The notes under the pieces are model-generated. The model ran no database searches, was not told the DNA's origin, and saw only the letters and a list, made by a program, of their open reading frames with translations. From the NCBI GenBank assembly GCA_031082125.1, contig JAVHLM010000005.1, positions 62,001 to 126,000 of the forward strand: a stretch of DNA of 64,000 nucleotides, given 5' to 3'. Source of the DNA: Candidatus Eremiobacterota bacterium (GTDB lineage Bacteria; Vulcanimicrobiota; CADAWZ01; Ess09-12). Of the stretch, positions 60,532 to 64,000 are shown one piece after another (within the stretch, counting starts at the first letter, position 1; every line of letters starts with the position of its first letter). Position numbers and translations under genes: made by a program.

Positions 60532-60604
60532 GCGGCCATAGCTCAGAGGATAGAGCAGCTGCCTTCTAAGCAGCGGGTCAGGGGTTCGAGTCCCTTTGGC
60601 CGCG
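60532..60604 (+). tRNA. tRNA-Arg (TCT)
   Basis: Acceptor GCGGCCA/TGGCCGC, discriminator G, anticodon loop CTTCTAA giving TCT, T-arm GGGGTTCGAGTCCC. Confidence 0.95.
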
Positions 60605-60648
60605 CCTTGGGTAAAAGAGTGTTGAAATAGATGGTCTTTGACAGAGAC

Positions 60649-60723
60649 GGTGAGTGTAGCTCAGTGGTTTAGAGCACTGGTCTGTGGAACCAGGGGCCGT
60701 GGGTTCAAATCCCATCACTCACC
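60649..60723 (+). tRNA. tRNA-His (GTG)
   Basis: Acceptor GTGAGTG/CACTCAC with the extra 5' G (60649) opposite the discriminator C (60723) that marks tRNA-His; anticodon GTG. Confidence 0.95.
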
Positions 60724-60764
60724 CTGAACGTGTGAGGGCGCAGAGCGCATCTTTCCGGTGGTGT

Positions 60765-60837
60765 GCGCTCGTAGCTCAATGGATAGAGCAACGGACTTCG
60801 GATCCGTGTGTTGGGGGTTCAAGTCCCTCCGGGCGCG
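60765..60837 (+). tRNA. tRNA-Arg (TCG)
   Basis: Acceptor GCGCTCG/CGGGCGC (one G-T pair), discriminator G, anticodon loop CTTCGGA giving TCG, T-arm GGGGGTTCAAGTCCCTC. Confidence 0.93.
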
Positions 60838-60855
60838 CCGGGAAAACCAGGCACC

Positions 60856-60927
60856 GGGCCGTTAGCTCAGTGGTAGAGCACCTGACTTTTAATCAGGGTG
60901 TCGCTGGTTCGATCCCAGCACGGCCCA
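60856..60927 (+). tRNA. tRNA-Lys (TTT)
   Basis: Acceptor GGGCCGT/ACGGCCC, discriminator A, anticodon loop CTTTTAA giving TTT. Confidence 0.95.
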
Positions 60928-60958
60928 CGCACTCACGACCGGTCATGCAGCAAAATAC

Positions 60959-61029
<71 letters not shown>

Positions 61030-61031
<2 letters not shown>

Positions 61032-61055
61032 TCCCTCGGGAATCAGGGAGGGATG
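61030..61055 (+). other. Hairpin between tRNA-Lys (CTT) and tRNA-Leu
   Basis: CATCCCTC (61030-61037) pairs with GAGGGATG (61048-61055), loop of 10 nt. No T-run follows, so a processing or structural role is more likely than termination. Confidence 0.45.
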
Positions 61056-61114
61056 AAAGGAAATTTTCTCCCTCTCTTGAATAGTATAAGAGATCGTGCC
61101 GGATTAAGCGTCAC

Positions 61115-61198
61115 GGGCGAGTGGCGGAACTGGCAGACGCGCAAGACTTAGGATCTTGTGGCCTCGCGGCCGTGGGGGTTCAAGTCCCTTCTCGCCCA
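61115..61198 (+). tRNA. tRNA-Leu (TAG)
   Basis: 84 nt with the long variable arm of class II tRNAs; acceptor GGGCGAG/CTCGCCC, discriminator A, anticodon loop CTTAGGA giving TAG. Confidence 0.95.
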
Positions 61199-61225
61199 TG
61201 TGAAAGAGTCTGAGATGAGACATAT

Positions 61226-61300
61226 GCGGAAGTAGCTCAGCGGTAGAGCATCGCCTTGCCAAGGCGGGGGTCGAGGGTTCGAATCCCTTCTTCCGCTCCA
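61226..61300 (+). tRNA. tRNA-Gly (GCC) with encoded CCA
   Basis: Acceptor GCGGAAG/CTTCCGC, discriminator T (61297), followed directly by CCA (61298-61300); anticodon loop TTGCCAA giving GCC. It is the only tRNA of the array with CCA in the DNA. Confidence 0.95.
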
Positions 61301-61342
61301 CACGATTCTCCGGACAACCAGTCTCTATGGGGAATGTTCATC

Positions 61343-61386
61343 AAAAAGAAGGCGCGGACCGGCTAGTGGGGGCGCGTTTCTTTTTC
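61343..61386 (+). terminator. Terminator of the tRNA array
   Basis: AAAAAGAA-GG-CGCG (61343-61356) pairs with CGCG-T-TTCTTTTT (61373-61385), an extended stem that includes the T-run of a Rho-independent terminator. Confidence 0.68.
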
Positions 61387-61508
61387 TGGGGGATACTCTT
61401 CGCCGGTGTGCGGGAGATGCACTCAGCAGCGAGGCATGCGCCGGGATGTTCTCTGGCCTGATGAGATGTCGGTGAAAATACGATTATTACAAGGCAAGGA
61501 GTGAGGTT

Positions 61509-62867
61509 ATGAGCGTAGAGGTGAAGAAGGGCGAGAATTCCACGTATACTTTTGAAATTGCCGTCGAGGCAGCGGAAGTAGACCGTGCCTTTGAAAAGAC
61601 GGTAAAAGAGGCGGTGAGGCACGTGGTGGTGCCGGGCTTCAGGAAAGGGAAAGCCCCCCTGAAACTGGCCGAGCGCCAGATAAGCCGTGACCTTATCATG
61701 CAGCAGGTCCGTGATCTGCTTTTGCCCAAAGCGCTCCAGGATGCGATAGAGAAAGAGCAGCTCACTCCTCTCGCGGAGCCTTCCATAGAAATCAAGGAGC
61801 TCGAAAAGGGAAAGGATTTCAAGTTCACTGCCCTCATCGAGGTGAAACCTGAGGTTGACCTGGAGGGCTACAAGGGCCTCGAGATTGAGCAGGAAAAGCC
61901 TGAGGTGAAGGACGAGGATGTCGAAAAAACCATCCATATCATGCAGGAAAATGCAGCCCGCTTCGAGGACATTGGAGAGGACAGAGGACTGGACGCAGGC
62001 GACATGGCCATTGTCGATTTCGAGAGCATTTCGGAAGGCAGGCCTGTGGACAAGGGAAGCGCCACCAACTACCAGATGGAGATCCGCGAGGACATGTTCA
62101 TTCCCGGCTTCATCGATCACCTCAGGGGCCTGAAAAAGGGTGAAGAAAAGACTTTTTCCATGGCCTTTCCTGAGGACTATCCCTCCGATCTGAAGGGAAA
62201 ACCCGTAGACTTCCACTTCAAGCTGCACGGCATCAAGAAAAAGGTACTGAGCGACCTCAATGATGACTTTGCAAAAGAGGTTTCCAGGTTCCAGACCCTT
62301 GAAGAGCTCAGAAATGATATCAAGGAGAAGCTTGTGAAAAAGGTCGATGAGCAGACCAGGGCTCAGGTGGAGGACTCCATAGCGGAAAAGCTCCTGGGAA
62401 AAGTGGCAATTTCCCTTCCTCCCTCGCTTGTGGCCTATGAGCAGCAGATGATGCTCGATGACATGCGCAGAAACTTCGCCGCCAAGGGCCTCTCTTTTGA
62501 AGACTATGTGAGAAAGAACCAGAGCGAGGTGGTGAGTTACCTTGAGAGCCTCAAGCCTCAGGCCGAGCGCATTGGAAAGCTTGAAATAGCCCTTGAGGCT
62601 GTGGCAAAGAAGGAAAACATTGCCGTTTCCGACGAGGAGGTAGAGGCAAAGGTAAAGGAAATCGCCGGAGAGCTGAAGCAGGATTTTGGCGCACTGAAAG
62701 AAAATTTACAAAAGGAAGGCAGGCTTGCAGGCCTCAAGTACGCGATGCTCAAGAAGAAAGCCATGGAGTTCCTGGTGGCGAATGCCGTCATCTCTTACGT
62801 GCCTCTCCGGAAGGAAAAAGGCGGGCCGGAAGAGGAAAAGGCCGTGGAAGCCCTTGCTTCAGAATAA
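61509..62867 (+). CDS. tig: Trigger factor (ribosome-associated chaperone)
   Basis: 452 residues; AAGGAGTGAGG just upstream. The ribosome-docking signature is VVPGFRKGKAPLKLAERQ (about residues 38-55). The FKBP-type peptidyl-prolyl isomerase domain (about 150-235) includes GDMAIVDFES and FSMAFPEDYPSDLKGKPVDF. The long helical C-terminal chaperone domain follows. It binds nascent chains at the ribosome exit tunnel. It is the first gene of a tig-clpP-clpX run and lies 45 nt upstream of clpP. Confidence 0.97.
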   Translation: MSVEVKKGENSTYTFEIAVEAAEVDRAFEKTVKEAVRHVVVPGFRKGKAPLKLAERQISRDLIMQQVRDLLLPKALQDAIEKEQLTPLAEPSIEIKELEKGKDFKFTALIEVKPEVDLEGYKGLEIEQEKPEVKDEDVEKTIHIMQENAARFEDIGEDRGLDAGDMAIVDFESISEGRPVDKGSATNYQMEIREDMFIPGFIDHLRGLKKGEEKTFSMAFPEDYPSDLKGKPVDFHFKLHGIKKKVLSDLNDDFAKEVSRFQTLEELRNDIKEKLVKKVDEQTRAQVEDSIAEKLLGKVAISLPPSLVAYEQQMMLDDMRRNFAAKGLSFEDYVRKNQSEVVSYLESLKPQAERIGKLEIALEAVAKKENIAVSDEEVEAKVKEIAGELKQDFGALKENLQKEGRLAGLKYAMLKKKAMEFLVANAVISYVPLRKEKGGPEEEKAVEALASE

Positions 62868-62912
62868 GGCCGGGATTTAGCAACGATGCTTTAATAGAAA
62901 GGGGAGTTCACA

Positions 62913-63524
62913 GTGGTTCCTGATATCCGGTCACAGCACCTTGTCCCTATGGTGGTCGAGCAGACTGCCCGCGGCGAGCGTGCCTATGATATCTATTCGA
63001 GGCTTCTTAAGAACAGGATTGTCTTTCTCGGCGACGCCATAGACGATCACCTGGCGAACTTGGTGATCGCCCAGCTTCTTTACCTGGAGCAGGAGGACGC
63101 CGACAAGGACATAGACCTCTATATCAACAGCCCTGGCGGATCAACCACGGCAGGGCTCGCGATTTATGACTGCATGCAGGTGATAAAGCCAGATGTCTCC
63201 ACTATCTGCATCGGCATGGGCGCCAGTGCTGCAGCGCTCCTTCTCTGCGGCGGCGCGAAAGGGAAGCGCTTTTCCCTTCCCTACTCGCGTATCCTCATCC
63301 ATCAGCCCTGGGTGAAGGGAATCGGCGGGCAGGCCACCGATGTAGACATTCATGCGAAAGAGATTATCAAGACAAAAGAGACCCTTAACAAGATAATCGC
63401 CATGCACACGGGGCAGCCTCTTGAGAAAGTGATCCATGATACCGAGAGAGATTACTATATGTCAGCCGATGAGGCCGTGGGGTACGGGATTATCGACAAG
63501 GTCATCACCAAGGAAGCCCGGTAG
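62913..63524 (+). CDS. clpP: ATP-dependent Clp protease proteolytic subunit ClpP
   Basis: 203 residues from GTG 62913, with GGGGAG 6 nt upstream. Serine-protease motifs: catalytic Ser in [12 protein letters not shown] (the usual Met after Ser is Ala), catalytic His in RILIHQPW, Asp in [35 protein letters not shown] is the tetradecamer-forming signature. It degrades substrates unfolded by ClpX or ClpA. The adjoining tig and clpX genes fit the classical order. Confidence 0.97.
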   Translation: MVPDIRSQHLVPMVVEQTARGERAYDIYSRLLKNRIVFLGDAIDDHLANLVIAQLLYLEQEDADKDIDLYINSPGGSTTAGLAIYDCMQVIKPDVSTICIGMGASAAALLLCGGAKGKRFSLPYSRILIHQPWVKGIGGQATDVDIHAKEIIKTKETLNKIIAMHTGQPLEKVIHDTERDYYMSADEAVGYGIIDKVITKEAR

Positions 63525-63554
63525 TTGTCTCGGGGTGCCTTTTTGTGGTACAAT
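63525..63554 (+). promoter_or_regulatory. Possible internal promoter before clpX
   Basis: TTGTCT (63525-63530) immediately after the clpP stop, 18-nt spacer, TACAAT (63549-63554). Confidence 0.5.
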
Positions 63555-63559
63555 TTAGA

Positions 63560-63597
63560 AGAGAGATCAAAGCAGTATTTCCTTCTGGGATCTCTCT
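63560..63597 (+). other. Hairpin in the clpX leader
   Basis: AGAGAGATC (63560-63568) pairs with GATCTCTCT (63589-63597) across a 20-nt loop; a smaller GTGCG/CGCAC hairpin follows at about 63598-63615. No T-run, so this looks like leader structure rather than a terminator. Confidence 0.5.
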
Positions 63598-63700
63598 GTG
63601 CGGCAGCGCACGGAAGGGATTTATTCATTTTCCTTTTACAGGACCTCACAGGAGTGCCTGTGGCGCCGGCTCATGCGGCAGGGGAGCAAGGAGGCAGTAA

Positions 63701-64000
63701 ATGTTTCGTTTTGGCGATGACAGGGGACAGCTTAAGTGCTCCTTCTGCGGGAAGAACCAGGAGCAGGTGAGAAAGCTTATCGCCGGGCCCGGTGTCTATA
63801 TCTGCGATGAGTGCATCGAGCTCTGCAATGAGATTATCGAGGAGGAGCTCTCCCATCACGGCGAGGACTCGCTCCGCTTCATCAACCTTCCCAAGCCCAA
63901 GGAGATCAATAATATCCTGAACCAGTATGTCATAGGCCAGGAGAAGGCGAAGAAGACCCTCTCCGTGGCTGTGTATAACCATTACAAGAGGATCCACCTC
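63701..64000 (+). CDS. clpX: ATP-dependent Clp protease ATP-binding subunit ClpX (truncated by window edge)
   Basis: Exactly 100 codons are visible, starting at ATG 63701 with GGAGGCAG about 5 nt upstream. The N-terminal C4 zinc-finger of ClpX is complete: [19 protein letters not shown] and [10 protein letters not shown]. The start of the AAA+ domain is reached at [18 protein letters not shown] and HYKRI. ClpX unfolds tagged substrates and threads them into ClpP. Confidence 0.97.
   Translation, partial: MFRFGDDRGQLKCSFCGKNQEQVRKLIAGPGVYICDECIELCNEIIEEELSHHGEDSLRFINLPKPKEINNILNQYVIGQEKAKKTLSVAVYNHYKRIHL

Overview
The window is 64 kb of gene-dense, GC-rich (roughly 60% by eye) bacterial chromosome. 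There is no plasmid, phage or transposase gene and no CRISPR array. An AsmA/TamB-like protein, a lipoprotein, Sec-exported proteins, MurB and a periplasmic-type amidase point to a cell with an outer membrane. Two PilT ATPases and a PilX-like pilin point to type IV pili. Many long proteins have no recognisable family, and signalling genes (HD-GYP, GGDEF, kinase-like) and radical SAM enzymes are common. Together this suggests a large-genome, poorly characterised diderm lineage (candidate-phylum type, for example Eremiobacterota/Xenobia or Riflebacteria-like). That placement is an inference from style and not from a marker gene.

Layout. 1-719: truncated PilX-like pilin. 842-7003: surface-polysaccharide operon (radical SAM, bi-domain oxidoreductase, heparinase II/III-like enzyme, GT4 glycosyltransferase). 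7012-7547: RelE-like toxin with an AbrB-type antitoxin. 7684-9120: undecaprenyl-phosphate sugar transferase with its own promoter. 9250-18901: accessory block with a giant orphan protein, an MNT nucleotidyltransferase, a TIG/beta-propeller lipoprotein, a Uma2 nuclease-like protein and an HNH protein with a duplicated helical module. 18946-19046: a 101-nt inverted repeat. 19315-21803: UDP-ManNAc dehydrogenase, NusG paralogue, P-loop ATPase. 21840-22686: two arrestin-like paralogues. 22875-26657: TPR/HD-GYP protein, FtsY, YkgJ. 26741-35685: two radical SAM enzymes (one with a PqqD-like tail), a membrane PH-like protein, a zinc ribbon, an orphan PTS EIIC, a cell-wall amidase and a TolB-like propeller. 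35800-40007: UvrB, a TPR membrane protein, an M48 protease. 40342-48357: AsmA-like giant, degenerate transglutaminase, and a minus-strand operon of Ig-like protein, membrane protein and MurB. 48470-51948: two PilT ATPases and a TPR protein. 52089-57366: orphan proteins, a radical SAM enzyme, a kinase-like protein and an exported Tyr/Asn-rich protein. 57391-60295: GAF-GAF-GGDEF protein and HypB/HypA. 60434-61300: eight tRNA genes. 61509-64000: tig-clpP-clpX, with clpX cut by the window edge.

How the genes fit together. The polysaccharide genes (842-9120, 19315-21087) look like one export/assembly pathway scattered around accessory genes. Pilus, c-di-GMP and TPR genes suggest control of surface motility and adhesion. 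Two enzymes appear catalytically dead (the kinase-like and transglutaminase-like proteins). The kinase-like gene also carries an in-frame amber codon just after its only good ribosome binding site. Good sigma70-type promoters were found by eye upstream of several units, some with inverted repeats placed like operators.
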